Below, one piece after another: positions 1-5,843 of a stretch of DNA of 10,941 nt. Positions within the stretch are counted from its first letter, which is position 1. Each line of letters begins with the position of its first letter. The DNA is from Acidithiobacillus montserratensis (GTDB taxonomy: Bacteria; Pseudomonadota; Gammaproteobacteria; Acidithiobacillales; Acidithiobacillaceae). A program made the translations under genes and the position numbers. Under the pieces are notes generated by a model. It was not told the origin of the DNA and ran no database searches. It saw only the letters and a program-made list of their open reading frames with translations. Location: NCBI RefSeq assembly GCF_018853465.1, contig NZ_JABBOU010000140.1, positions 1 through 10,941 on the forward strand, given 5' to 3'.

Positions 1-358
1 TAAAATAAGTGCCGGGCGGTGGTGGCGGCAGTGCACCGGGTGGTGGTGGTGGTGGCGGCGGTGCTCCCGCCGGTGGCGGAGGCGGAGGCGCTGGATAGTA
101 TTGATAATAATACTGCGGGTAGTAGTACCACATCAGGTACTGCGCATAGAGCGGTTGACTGTAATAACTGGTATAAGCAACGGGAGGTTGCAAATATGCA
201 TACTGCTGTGGCCACCCGGTATTGCCAAGATTGATGCCTATATCCCCCAACAATACGCTGATATCAAAAGGAGAGGCCGAAGCCGGTACAAAACAAGAAA
301 ATAAACCAGCGCCGGCGAGTGCAACGGGGATACGGAGTAAAAGGGATCGACGAGACAT
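1..358 (-). CDS. Exported Tyr/Pro-rich protein, 3' end cut by window edge
   Basis: An open frame on the minus strand begins with ATG at 358 behind an excellent Shine-Dalgarno sequence (AGGAGG, about 6 bases upstream) and runs off the left edge; 119 residues are visible. Residues 1-28 look like a signal peptide: basic start SRRSLLLR, a hydrophobic stretch and an ASA cleavage site. SRRSLLL also resembles a twin-arginine motif, and C22 could be a poor lipobox, so the export route is uncertain. Residues 53-88 are very rich in Tyr, Gln and Pro. Residues 89-115 contain proline runs of six, eight and five separated by AGA and GAL. No enzyme domain is seen. A surface or periplasmic structural role is inferred from composition only. 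It lies downstream of the outer-membrane barrel gene on the same strand, 149 bases away, and the lipoprotein at 2085-2333 has a similar polyproline tail. Confidence 0.8.
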   Translation of the reverse strand, partial: MSRRSLLLRIPVALAGAGLFSCFVPASASPFDISVLLGDIGINLGNTGWPQQYAYLQPPVAYTSYYSQPLYAQYLMWYYYPQYYYQYYPAPPPPPPAGAPPPPPPPPGALPPPPPGTYF

Positions 359-507
359 TTTAAACCTCCTGCATTACTGGCCTGTTACCGAATCGTGCAT
401 TTGCCTTTTGACTCTGCTGATTGCGGTGTTTTTTAGGCACATTACTACATCATACCACTCAAGGTGTGTGTTCTCGGCAGGATTGGATACCCTCAGCCAT
501 AAGATAA

Positions 508-1179
508 TTAGAACTGCATTCCTAAGCCCACATCACCCCGGAGTATATTGGGTGCTCCTCGCTGCGTAAAATCATCATCATGCAACCCCACATAGAGAGA
601 TACATTCGCCATCAATGGATAATATGCGTTTACTCCCATTTGCAGCAGGTCCGATGTCCTGTTGAATGTGGTTGGTGCAAGCCCAGAGACGTGTTGTGTT
701 TCAGAGATGCCACCGAGATAACCAATGTATCCCGTCAAGTTGACACCGGGTAATGCGGCCGCAGCATACAGACCACCACCCAGGCCATTGGTGCTCAGCG
801 AGGAGTGATAGTCATAGTAGCTGTTGGACTGTGCAAAACGGTTATACTCGTACCCCACATAGGGTCCGACGGCCAGAAGGTTGCTGGCATTGAAGAGATA
901 GCCAAGTTTGAGTCCAACCGTATTGATATTGCCCCCGGTGTACCCCTGATAGGTAGCTCCGAACTCGTGACGATATTTGGCTGTACCGAACAATCCACCA
1001 CTGTAGAGGCTGGCACGCAGACCCAATCCGCCGGTGGTGTTCCCATACTGGTTGGTGGCTCCTTGCACATTGCCGGAAATACCGACTTGATTCATGACGC
1101 CATATACGGATGCTTCGGCACCTATCGGTAAAGCGATTGCGAACGTCAATGCGGTTAACCATAGTTTTTTCTGAATCAT
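508..1179 (-). CDS. Outer-membrane beta-barrel-like protein
   Basis: This 223-residue protein starts with ATG at 1179 behind AGGAG. A clear signal peptide (MIQKKLWLTALTFAIALPIG, cleaved near AEA-23) is followed by many alternating Gly/aromatic segments such as GGLGLRASLYSGGLFGTAKY, LAVGPYVGYEYNRF and VSLYVGLHDDDF. The chain ends in GLGMQF, and a C-terminal phenylalanine is the usual signal for BAM-dependent insertion of outer-membrane barrels. The length suits an 8-10-stranded barrel. There is no recognisable ligand-binding or protease motif, so it is best called a porin-like or OmpW/OmpA-barrel-like protein of unknown cargo. The palindrome at 1229-1248 lies 50 bases upstream, where a repressor or activator would act on its promoter. 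The exported Pro-rich gene follows downstream on the same strand. Confidence 0.8.
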   Translation of the reverse strand: MIQKKLWLTALTFAIALPIGAEASVYGVMNQVGISGNVQGATNQYGNTTGGLGLRASLYSGGLFGTAKYRHEFGATYQGYTGGNINTVGLKLGYLFNASNLLAVGPYVGYEYNRFAQSNSYYDYHSSLSTNGLGGGLYAAAALPGVNLTGYIGYLGGISETQHVSGLAPTTFNRTSDLLQMGVNAYYPLMANVSLYVGLHDDDFTQRGAPNILRGDVGLGMQF

Positions 1180-1641
1180 CTGAACACTCCTGTTGTTTGT
1201 TTAGCCCAAAAAAAGACTGATTTTGGTAATATGACTTACAAGTCATATCGTAGCCATCAGACCGACATTCGGCTTATGTCAGAAAGCAGGAAGATCTCAC
1301 TGACGAGCCTGAAACTTGGACAGCAGTATTTATGCCAAAGGTTCCGGCTGGTTGAGTTTCTTCCTGAAATCAGCGGCATGGACCGTCCGATTCATGAAAA
1401 AGCTTTGCGAGGCTTACGGACCTCAGTGCTACTGAGTCAGCCCCTGAGCTTAGCCGTTGTTCTTTAACGACAGCCCACCGCGACACCGTCTTTATCAAAT
1501 TCCGACATGGTAAATCTAACTCATTGTAATTTCATGGAAACCGGGAACTACCACGAGTGTCATTTCTACCTCAAGACGGTTTCCTATCATGGAATGCTTA
1601 TTGCTAAACTATTTAGTCCGTTCTCAGAAAGGCGAAAAAGC
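1180..1641. other. Divergent control region, no convincing gene
   Basis: These 462 bases lie between the starts of the leftward barrel gene and the rightward exported-protein gene, so both promoters should be here. It holds the palindrome at 1229-1248, a small hairpin at 1422-1436 (CTCAGT, loop GCT, ACTGAG), and a wide inverted repeat (GGAAACCG at 1536-1543, CGGTTTCC at 1577-1584). An open frame at 1231-1467 has no Shine-Dalgarno sequence and an implausible protein, so it is not called. No strong -10/-35 pair was identified. Confidence 0.6.
1229..1248. promoter_or_regulatory. Perfect 20-base palindrome, candidate operator
   Basis: ATATGACTT and AAGTCATAT flank a central AC, giving two perfect 9-base arms. 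It sits 50 bases upstream of the barrel-gene start, about where the -35/-10 region of that gene should be; a CATATT within it could serve as a weak -10 on the minus strand. A dimeric helix-turn-helix regulator is the natural reader of such a site. The regulator is not encoded in this window. Confidence 0.6.
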
Positions 1642-2031
1642 ATGCTACTGAACCCCATCAAAATTCCTGGAATCAGACTCCCTGCAACTCTGCGCGTTGC
1701 CGCCACATTGGTGCTTGCTGGGGTATTCATTATCCCGACATCAGTTCGCGCAGATTCTTTGACGGGAAGCTTGTGGATGCCAGGAATAGCATTCAATATT
1801 AATCAATCCGCCTATGAGCCACGCGCCACTTACCCCGCCTATTCCAGGTTTGCGGCAATGCCTTATTCGTACAGCAAAAAGTCATACCAAAGTGCAGAAA
1901 AATATCAGCGGCGACTGCTCAAACAGGAAAGCAAAGCTGATCATCGTTACTGGAAAGCACTGCACAAATCGGAAAAACGTGACCGCAAAGCGGAAAGGAG
2001 GTATGAACACTTTCTATATCAATACCCATGA
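1642..2031 (+). CDS. Small exported basic protein, unknown function
   Basis: The open frame extends upstream to 1507, but the ATG at 1642 is chosen because it follows a Shine-Dalgarno-like AAAGG and begins a proper signal peptide, whereas the 45 upstream residues look non-coding. The resulting 129-residue protein has a basic start, a hydrophobic core (LRVAATLVLAGVFIIPTSV) and cleavage near VRA-DS. The mature part begins with an aromatic/Gly segment (SLTGSLWMPGIAFNINQS), then becomes Tyr- and Lys-rich. Its last 60 residues are strongly basic (KSYQSAEKYQRRLLKQESK, KSEKRDRKAERRYEHF) and probably helical. No family is recognised. The lipoprotein gene starts 53 bases downstream on the same strand, so the two are probably co-transcribed. 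A basic periplasmic or surface protein that binds anionic polymers is possible, but this is a guess from charge alone. Confidence 0.65.
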   Translation: MLLNPIKIPGIRLPATLRVAATLVLAGVFIIPTSVRADSLTGSLWMPGIAFNINQSAYEPRATYPAYSRFAAMPYSYSKKSYQSAEKYQRRLLKQESKADHRYWKALHKSEKRDRKAERRYEHFLYQYP

Positions 2032-2084
2032 GTTACTTATTCGAGGGATAAAGAAAAAACTGCCCCCTCCTACAGGAGAATCAC

Positions 2085-2333
2085 ATGTTGCATAAAACTC
2101 AGTATCTGACGACCCGTAAAGTGTGGCATCTTGCTTTACATATCGTTTCCTTGGGTGCTTTGGCGGCGTTGGCAGGATGTTATGCCTACCCTCCTGGCCC
2201 ACCGCCAGGACCTGGTGGTTACTATGCGCAACCTGCACCGCTACCGCCGCCACCGCCACCACCGGGAGGGCCAGCGAGTCCCGGTGGTTATTACCAGCAA
2301 CCCGGTCCGCCGCCACCACCACCCCCTCCATGA
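2085..2333 (+). CDS. Small lipoprotein with polyproline tail
   Basis: This 82-residue protein starts with ATG at 2085, six bases after AGGAG. The N-terminus has basic residues, then the hydrophobic run HIVSLGALAALAGC; LAGC (residues 29-32) is a textbook lipobox, so Cys-32 should be lipidated. The mature part of about 50 residues is almost only Pro, Gly, Tyr, Gln and Ala: PPGPPPGPGGYYAQP, a run of seven prolines, a second GGYYQQPG unit and a terminal run of eight prolines. The two GGYY(A/Q)Q-P units suggest internal duplication. It could be an extended surface linker or a scaffold for other envelope proteins. Its Shine-Dalgarno sequence can pair with CTCC just upstream (CTCC-TACA-GGAG), which might dampen translation. 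It is probably co-transcribed with the exported protein at 1642-2031. Confidence 0.75.
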   Translation: MLHKTQYLTTRKVWHLALHIVSLGALAALAGCYAYPPGPPPGPGGYYAQPAPLPPPPPPPGGPASPGGYYQQPGPPPPPPPP

Positions 2334-2398
2334 ACTGTTCCGCAAGAGGGTTCGACAGCTAAAAGCCAATCATTTTTTTGTGTACAGGCTGGGCAACG

Positions 2399-2431
2399 AC
2401 ACGCCCCATTTGTTGCTGAAATGGGGCGTGT
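2399..2431. terminator. Perfect 13-bp hairpin between convergent genes
   Basis: ACACGCCCCATTT (2399-2411) pairs perfectly with AAATGGGGCGTGT (2419-2431) around a 7-base loop. It lies 66 bases after the lipoprotein stop and 24 bases beyond the stop of the leftward glycine-zipper sequence, the usual place for a shared terminator. There is no good T-run on either side, so termination in the classical Rho-independent way is uncertain; it may instead stabilise 3' ends. Confidence 0.6.
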
Positions 2432-2454
2432 TCTACATCATTGAAGGATGGTTG

Positions 2455-2613
2455 TCAGTGCATTAAAGCACCGGTCGCCGCCCCCGCCGCACCACCAGCA
2501 GCCGCCCCTACTGCCGGATTGCCGCCAACGACAGCACCGAGAACCGCACCGCCAGCAGCGCCAATGGCACCTCCACTCAGGGCACGTTGCCCGATGCCCC
2601 ATAGGAAATCCAA
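2455..2613 (-). pseudogene. Glycine-zipper protein, probably start-damaged
   Basis: The minus strand reads QRALSGGAIGAAGGAVLGAV, then VGGNPAVGAAAGGAAGAATG, ending ALMH and a TGA at 2457-2455. This is the regular G-xxx-G pattern of glycine-zipper proteins, small envelope lipoproteins that insert in membranes. Family members normally have a signal peptide and lipobox just before the RALSGGA-like segment. Here no ATG is in frame: only TTG codons at 2613 or 2619 are available, without a Shine-Dalgarno sequence, and TAA closes the frame at about 2676. An ATG in the neighbouring frame gives MFFAVAIWRWISYGASGNVP before its own stop, which resembles a signal/lipobox region, so a single frameshift could have split the gene. 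The Pro/Ala-rich plus-strand frame over the same bases is its antisense shadow. A functional TTG-initiated short protein remains possible. Confidence 0.5.
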
Positions 2614-2639
2614 CGCCAAATAGCAACGGCAAAAAACAT

Positions 2640-3060
2640 TCTTGGCAAGGCTTCTGACTATTTAAAGGACTTTCAGCTAGTAAAAAACCCCTGCTCGGAT
2701 CATCTATGCTGTAGTCATTTGGCTACGTTAGTTCGTTGATCCACATCATCTCCATGATTTAGTGCGGCTTATCTTGTCGCCGTTGTGCCGGTCTACGGAA
2801 TCATCAGGGAGGTGAGAGCGGCCAGCTTGATTTCATCACAGTTTGGCCCCGTTATGCTGGCAACAAAGTAGATTAGAACTAACGGTATGCTCCAGCAAGC
2901 TGATCATGCAGGTTATGTGGGCGAAAGTGGTACAGCCAAGATGGTCTATTTGGGACGCCGTTTCCCTTGGATTCCTGCTCATCTTGAATTTCGTTATAAA
3001 GGTGAATGACTGCTTCCAGTCTACTGTCGCCCATCAGGGCGCAACAGCAGTAATGCAGCA
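2640..3060. other. Gene-poor stretch with a possible 40-codon remnant
   Basis: No gene of normal size is convincing over these 421 bases. They contain the small open frame at 2887-3009, the first copy of the GAC(T/C)GCTTCCAGTCT repeat (3008-3022) and a small hairpin at 3028-3041 (CGCCC, ATCA, GGGCG) that could mark the 3' end of the hic operon on the minus strand, though it lacks a T-run. Confidence 0.5.
2887..3009 (+). CDS. Small ORF or gene remnant, unknown
   Basis: An ATG at 2887 opens a 40-residue frame whose protein looks natural in composition: it begins MLQQADHAGYVGESGTAKMV and continues LGRRFPWIPAHLEFRYKGE to a TGA at 3007-3009. There is no Shine-Dalgarno sequence before the ATG, and a TAG closes the frame 18 bases upstream of it. 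It therefore reads more like the 3' end of a decayed gene than an intact small gene. No family is recognised. The first copy of the direct repeat flanking hicAB overlaps its stop codon, which may mark a breakpoint. Confidence 0.3.
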   Translation: MLQQADHAGYVGESGTAKMVYLGRRFPWIPAHLEFRYKGE

Positions 3061-3270
3061 TCATGCATAGAGCAACCGACCGCGTGGCTCTGGTATGGAG
3101 CGCCCCAGATTCATTGCCGTCTCGACCCATTCACCAATCACCCGTTCTGCATTGGCTACCGCCTCTTGATAAGTGGCGCCATCGGCCATGCAGCCTGGGA
3201 GTTCAGGAACTTCCACGATAAAAGCGTTGTCCTCGTTACTCCAATAAATGACCAACTCATACTTACTCAT
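3061..3270 (-). CDS. hicB: HicB-family antitoxin
   Basis: This 69-residue protein matches the short HicB antitoxin form (partial RNase H-like fold). Diagnostic segments are YELVIYWSNEDNAFIVEVPE, LPGCMADGATYQEAVANAER, EWVETAMNLGR and the close IPEPRGRLLYA. HicB proteins bind and mask the HicA toxin, and many also repress their own operon; this short version has no C-terminal DNA-binding helix-turn-helix or ribbon-helix-helix domain, so autoregulation may need another contact. Its ATG lies inside the end of hicA (8-base overlap, ATGAGTAA), so translation is coupled to that of the toxin. The preceding GGGGGTT is the only ribosome-binding-like sequence. The gene order toxin then antitoxin is typical of hic loci. 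Confidence 0.9.
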   Translation of the reverse strand: MSKYELVIYWSNEDNAFIVEVPELPGCMADGATYQEAVANAERVIGEWVETAMNLGRSIPEPRGRLLYA

Positions 3271-3523
3271 CGTTATTAACCCCCAGGCGGTACTTGGTGA
3301 GTATGCCGCGCGCTTGCTTCACTTGGTAGGGCTTTGCCATGCGTCCTATGGGTTGGAGATTGATGATCTCCGCCACCCCTTCTTTGGTAAGGATATGATG
3401 GTCTCCATTCACGCGAAGTGTGAATCCAAGCCTATCTAACAAGGACAACAGGTCAGCAAAGGCTATGTTGGCATCGCTCCGACCGCTGAGAACGGCGGTC
3501 TGGGTTTTTTCGTATTTACCCAA
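3263..3523 (-). CDS. hicA: HicA-family mRNA interferase toxin, TTG start
   Basis: This 86-residue protein is a HicA-type toxin, a small dsRBD-like fold that cleaves mRNA on translating ribosomes. The segment RLGFTLRVNGDHHILTKEGV carries the conserved G-x-H(H) containing the presumed catalytic histidine. The following EIINLQPIGRMAKPYQVKQA and RGILTKYRLG complete the family pattern. The N-terminus MGKYEK is as expected for this subgroup, so the TTG at 3523-3521 is taken as start although it has no Shine-Dalgarno sequence of its own. An upstream 15-codon ORF with a strong Shine-Dalgarno sequence ends three codons into hicA, and re-initiation after it is the likely way the toxin is translated. 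A weak, coupled start would keep toxin low relative to antitoxin. hicB follows with an 8-base overlap. Confidence 0.88.
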   Translation of the reverse strand: MGKYEKTQTAVLSGRSDANIAFADLLSLLDRLGFTLRVNGDHHILTKEGVAEIINLQPIGRMAKPYQVKQARGILTKYRLGVNNDE

Positions 3524-3563
3524 GAATTACACCGAGCCTGAACGCTTCATTCGTTTGATTCAT
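3516..3563 (-). CDS. Leader ORF coupled to hicA
   Basis: ATG at 3563 follows AAGGAG with 8-base spacing and encodes MNQTNEAFRLGVILG, then TAA at 3518-3516. The stop overlaps the first codons of hicA (TTG GGT AA...), the geometry of translational coupling. The Shine-Dalgarno GGAG can pair with CTCC just before it (CTCC-AGAA-GGAG). Whether the peptide itself matters cannot be told; it may serve only to deliver ribosomes to the TTG. Confidence 0.4.
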   Translation of the reverse strand: MNQTNEAFRLGVILG

Positions 3564-4096
3564 GGCTTAGTCTCCTTCTGGAGTGAGCAAATCTAGCTTT
3601 GTAAGCCTAGCCCAATCCAAAGACCGCTTCCAGTCTTTACCCGTAATTGATAGTTTCAGAACGTGCATGGCGGAATGCTTTATCAAGGTCAGATGCACCG
3701 GCACAAGCTTGGCCGCTTGAAACGGGACCGTCTATCATTGACAGAGGCCCACTGACTTCAGGACTGAAAGCTCAGGATGAAACTCTATTGCCGAGTATGG
3801 TTTTTTTGTCCGTTAACTGCTCGGTCCTTGCTAGTTGCCGCTGTTGCCCCGACTGGCATCAGCCCAAAAACCGACACCCGAACTTTCCTGTTGCGTATCC
3901 CTGCCTCTACGCAACCCCGGATGCTGTCTGGCATCTTCCAGGCAAAGGCAGGGACTGTCCCATGATGGCCCTGAGTCCATGAGCGCCATCCTATCCCGCA
4001 TGATCCATCATCCTGCCCTGATTTTTTCAGGAGCGCCTAAAAAGGCATGGTAATCTGAAAGGGTGCAGTTTCGCACAGACGCTATGAGGACCACCC
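3564..4096. other. 533 bases without a convincing gene
   Basis: This stretch separates the divergent hic operon from the gene at 4097. It should contain the hic promoter (minus strand) and the promoter of the 225-residue protein (plus strand), but no clear -35/-10 pair was identified. It holds the second repeat copy GACCGCTTCCAGTCT at 3622-3636. Overlapping open frames at 3647-3982, 3777-3965 and 3835-4053 lack Shine-Dalgarno sequences and read as non-natural proteins; some could be remnants of a lost gene. Confidence 0.5.
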
Positions 4097-4774
4097 ATGC
4101 AGCCCAACGAAATACCCTCCGAAGTACCGTTTTCCCCCGATTATCAACCACTCCATTACGAGAACTTTCGACAGGCGCATTTTGTGCAATGGCGCAGCGC
4201 CCCGAGTTGGGGATGCTGTTATTGTACCACAGCAGACCCGGCCACCTTTCTGGGTTTTATTCCCCGGGAAGCGGACCAGGTCTTGTTCTTGCGCGTCAAC
4301 CCATCCCGGGCGTTTCTGTATTGCCGCATGACGGAAACCGATATTGAAGCGGCCGTACAGCAGCATTTAGGTCATTGGGTGTGGAACGCCTACCATCATC
4401 AACCCTGGCAATCCACTCTCCTGGATTGGGCGGTGGCCTCCCCCGCGTTCCTCGACATTCTGCCCTGGAAACCCATCCCGGGAGGTCTTCCCCTCTGGGA
4501 TGAAACAGAAAGCCCCATCCTGGTGGCGCAGCTCGCCAAACCGATTTGGCGGGACCGCATGGAGCCGATGTGGACCTTGACCAAAGCCCTGGCACAATGG
4601 ATGGACCCGGAGATTCGGGCGTTTTTACAGCAGGAAATTCCGGAAGCCGAACTCGCTGAATATGTCTATCTCTGGGAAGCGCCAGCCCCCGCACAGCGCC
4701 AGGAGCGCATGCAGGCCCTGCGGACACAGCGAAGTGTGGTCCCCCGAAAGCCGGTAGATTTCGACCACCTGTAG
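4097..4774 (+). CDS. Unrecognised 225-residue protein
   Basis: ATG at 4097 follows GAGGA with 6-base spacing, and the frame is open for 225 codons. I do not recognise the family. The protein is soluble-looking, with no signal peptide or membrane segment, and unusually rich in Trp and Pro. Features that may be diagnostic are a cysteine cluster WGCCYCTTADP (Cys 40, 41, 43), a strand-like stretch VLFLRVNPSRAFLYCRMT, the aromatic run GHWVWNAYHHQPWQ, LPWKPIPGGLPLWD, and a charged C-terminal helix (APAQRQERMQALRTQR). The three cysteines could bind metal, but a partner pair is not obvious. It converges on the adenine methyltransferase with 45 bases between their stops. It is probably an accessory protein of the same element; no function is proposed. 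Confidence 0.75.
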   Translation: MQPNEIPSEVPFSPDYQPLHYENFRQAHFVQWRSAPSWGCCYCTTADPATFLGFIPREADQVLFLRVNPSRAFLYCRMTETDIEAAVQQHLGHWVWNAYHHQPWQSTLLDWAVASPAFLDILPWKPIPGGLPLWDETESPILVAQLAKPIWRDRMEPMWTLTKALAQWMDPEIRAFLQQEIPEAELAEYVYLWEAPAPAQRQERMQALRTQRSVVPRKPVDFDHL

Positions 4775-4819
4775 GCCCATACCCCGTAGCAGAGCCATGA
4801 ACGGTGCATTCCGCAAACG

Positions 4820-5407
4820 TCAGGGCCTCAGTCGCAACGTAACGATGGCCGAAGGGAAGGGGCTGGCCGCCGCTCTTTCCCCGTTGGCCTGCAGAAACCG
4901 GATTCTTCCCCGTAGGTATGCTACCTCTGCCCCCGCCTCCATCAGCGCCCACCACCATTGCGTGTCACTGCGCACTGGCACTAGCAGAATAATGCAATCC
5001 GCGCGTCCTTGTTGGACTTCCTGCAGGGCTTTTTGCACCCACAGACGGATCGCTCGCCCATAGGGTGGGTTCAACCACACGACGCCATGCCACGGCTGTA
5101 AGAGGCCATTTTCTGTAGCGGTGAAGCGAACCTGCGCGGGAATCGGGCCGTCCAGATGCGGACTGGCCGGGTCACAATCAAAATCCTCACGCTGTAGCGC
5201 CGATAATATCGGCCTATAAATCTCAGGAGGGGTATACCACTCTTGGGAAAGCGAGGAAAACAATCCCTGGTGTCGCTGGTTTTTCTGTTTCAACCGTTTG
5301 CGGCGAGCCTGTTGCGCGGCCCGCCAGCGCTCGCGGTCAGAGGCATGTACACGCGGACGGCCGACTTTGGGTGTTTCGACCGTTTTACGACGGGGTTTTG
5401 ATGACAT
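4820..5407 (-). CDS. Phage-type DNA N6-adenine methyltransferase
   Basis: The protein matches the phage Dam-like family (PF05869 type): QEWYTPPEI (residues 55-63), DCDPAS (77-82), the catalytic NPPYG (113-117, motif IV of N6-adenine methyltransferases), VPVRSDTQWWW (143-153) and LRGRIRF near the C-terminus. It would transfer a methyl group from S-adenosylmethionine to adenine in a short DNA site. The ATG at 5407 is chosen: GAGGT lies 7 bases upstream, and the 38 residues upstream in the open frame are Pro-rich and non-conserved. That start gives 195 residues. Residues 1-46 are a very basic extension with GRPR (16-19), like an AT-hook, and RRKRLKQKNQR; this may add DNA binding. No restriction enzyme lies next to it, so it is an orphan methyltransferase, as common in phages and integrative elements. 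Confidence 0.88.
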   Translation of the reverse strand: MSSKPRRKTVETPKVGRPRVHASDRERWRAAQQARRKRLKQKNQRHQGLFSSLSQEWYTPPEIYRPILSALQREDFDCDPASPHLDGPIPAQVRFTATENGLLQPWHGVVWLNPPYGRAIRLWVQKALQEVQQGRADCIILLVPVRSDTQWWWALMEAGAEVAYLRGRIRFLQANGERAAASPFPSAIVTLRLRP

Positions 5408-5513
5408 ATTGATGACCTCATGAAGGGGTGAAACAAGATGACCGATAGAAGGAAAGGGTAGGGTAGGAGGAGGGCTGCCCGGGCCGGGTGAATATCCGGT
5501 CACTACCGACTCT

Positions 5514-5530
5514 GGGATCAAATTGATCCC
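5514..5530. promoter_or_regulatory. 17-base palindrome upstream of the methyltransferase
   Basis: GGGATCAA and TTGATCCC are perfect 8-base arms around one central base. The site is about 107 bases upstream of the methyltransferase start and 314 bases upstream of the cupin start, so it could control the former. It contains two GATC tetramers, the site of Dam-type methylases, so the gene product might itself modify its own control region if its specificity is GATC. That specificity is not known. Confidence 0.45.
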
Positions 5531-5727
5531 CGCCTGGCACCGGATGTGGCGATGCTGGCAAGCTCCGGACGGGCAAGCACTGACAGCGGCCTAAGCGAAT
5601 AACCAGCCCTCGCTCAATAATTATCAACGGATGGTGTATGGCACGGTGCATCTGCCTCTCCTATTCAGTAGGTAATAGCATACCGGGACCTTTGGCCTCT
5701 GTGGGGAAACAAGAAAGCCCTATTTTC

Positions 5728-5760
5728 CGGTTTTTTCGGTTTTCAACCGCCCACTGGTGG
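5728..5760. repeat. Small palindromic element R1
   Basis: It contains CGGTT-TTC-AACCG (5737-5749) followed directly by CCGCC-CACT-GGTGG (5747-5760), two overlapping alternative hairpins. A very similar arrangement occurs at 6387-6411 and a more diverged one at 6583-6607, so the cupin gene is bracketed by related elements. Confidence 0.5.
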
Positions 5761-5843
5761 TCAGAATCTCCAATATAGGCACCATGTATGCAGCTTGGCT
5801 CCATGGTATATATGGGTACCCACCTGCACGGAGCAATACGTCC

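Larger units (their letters stand above)
5408..5843. other. Divergent spacer between methyltransferase and cupin genes
   Basis: This 436-base spacer holds the palindrome at 5514-5530 and repeat element R1 at 5728-5760. An open frame on the minus strand at 5418-5651 has a Shine-Dalgarno-like AGGAGAGG before its ATG, but its Pro/Arg-rich 77-residue product looks unnatural, so it is not called. A TATATA near 5808 could act as a -10 for the cupin gene, without a good -35. Confidence 0.45.

Noticed and set aside
20..110. GGTGG/GGCGG-rich run as a possible tandem repeat array or CRISPR
   Set aside because: It is simply the codons of polyproline runs on the minus strand; there are no regular spacers.
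1231..1467. Plus-strand 78-codon open frame in the divergent region
   Set aside because: No Shine-Dalgarno sequence, and it overlaps the operator palindrome and the upstream control region of the barrel gene.
2441..2623. Pro/Ala-rich plus-strand open frame
   Set aside because: It is the antisense of the glycine-zipper sequence; Gly/Ala-rich codons on one strand read as Pro/Ala-rich on the other.
3647..3982. 111-codon plus-strand open frame and its overlapping alternatives (3777-3965, 3835-4053)
   Set aside because: No ribosome-binding sequence, three frames compete, and the products have unnatural Cys/Pro/Arg composition.
4296..4958. 220-codon minus-strand open frame
   Set aside because: It lies antisense to the well-supported 225-residue gene and runs into the methyltransferase 3' end; Gly/Arg/Pro-rich shadow.
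5418..5651. Minus-strand 77-codon frame with AGGAGAGG before its ATG
   Set aside because: The protein is low-quality in composition and crosses the methyltransferase control region; the Shine-Dalgarno-like sequence alone is not enough.
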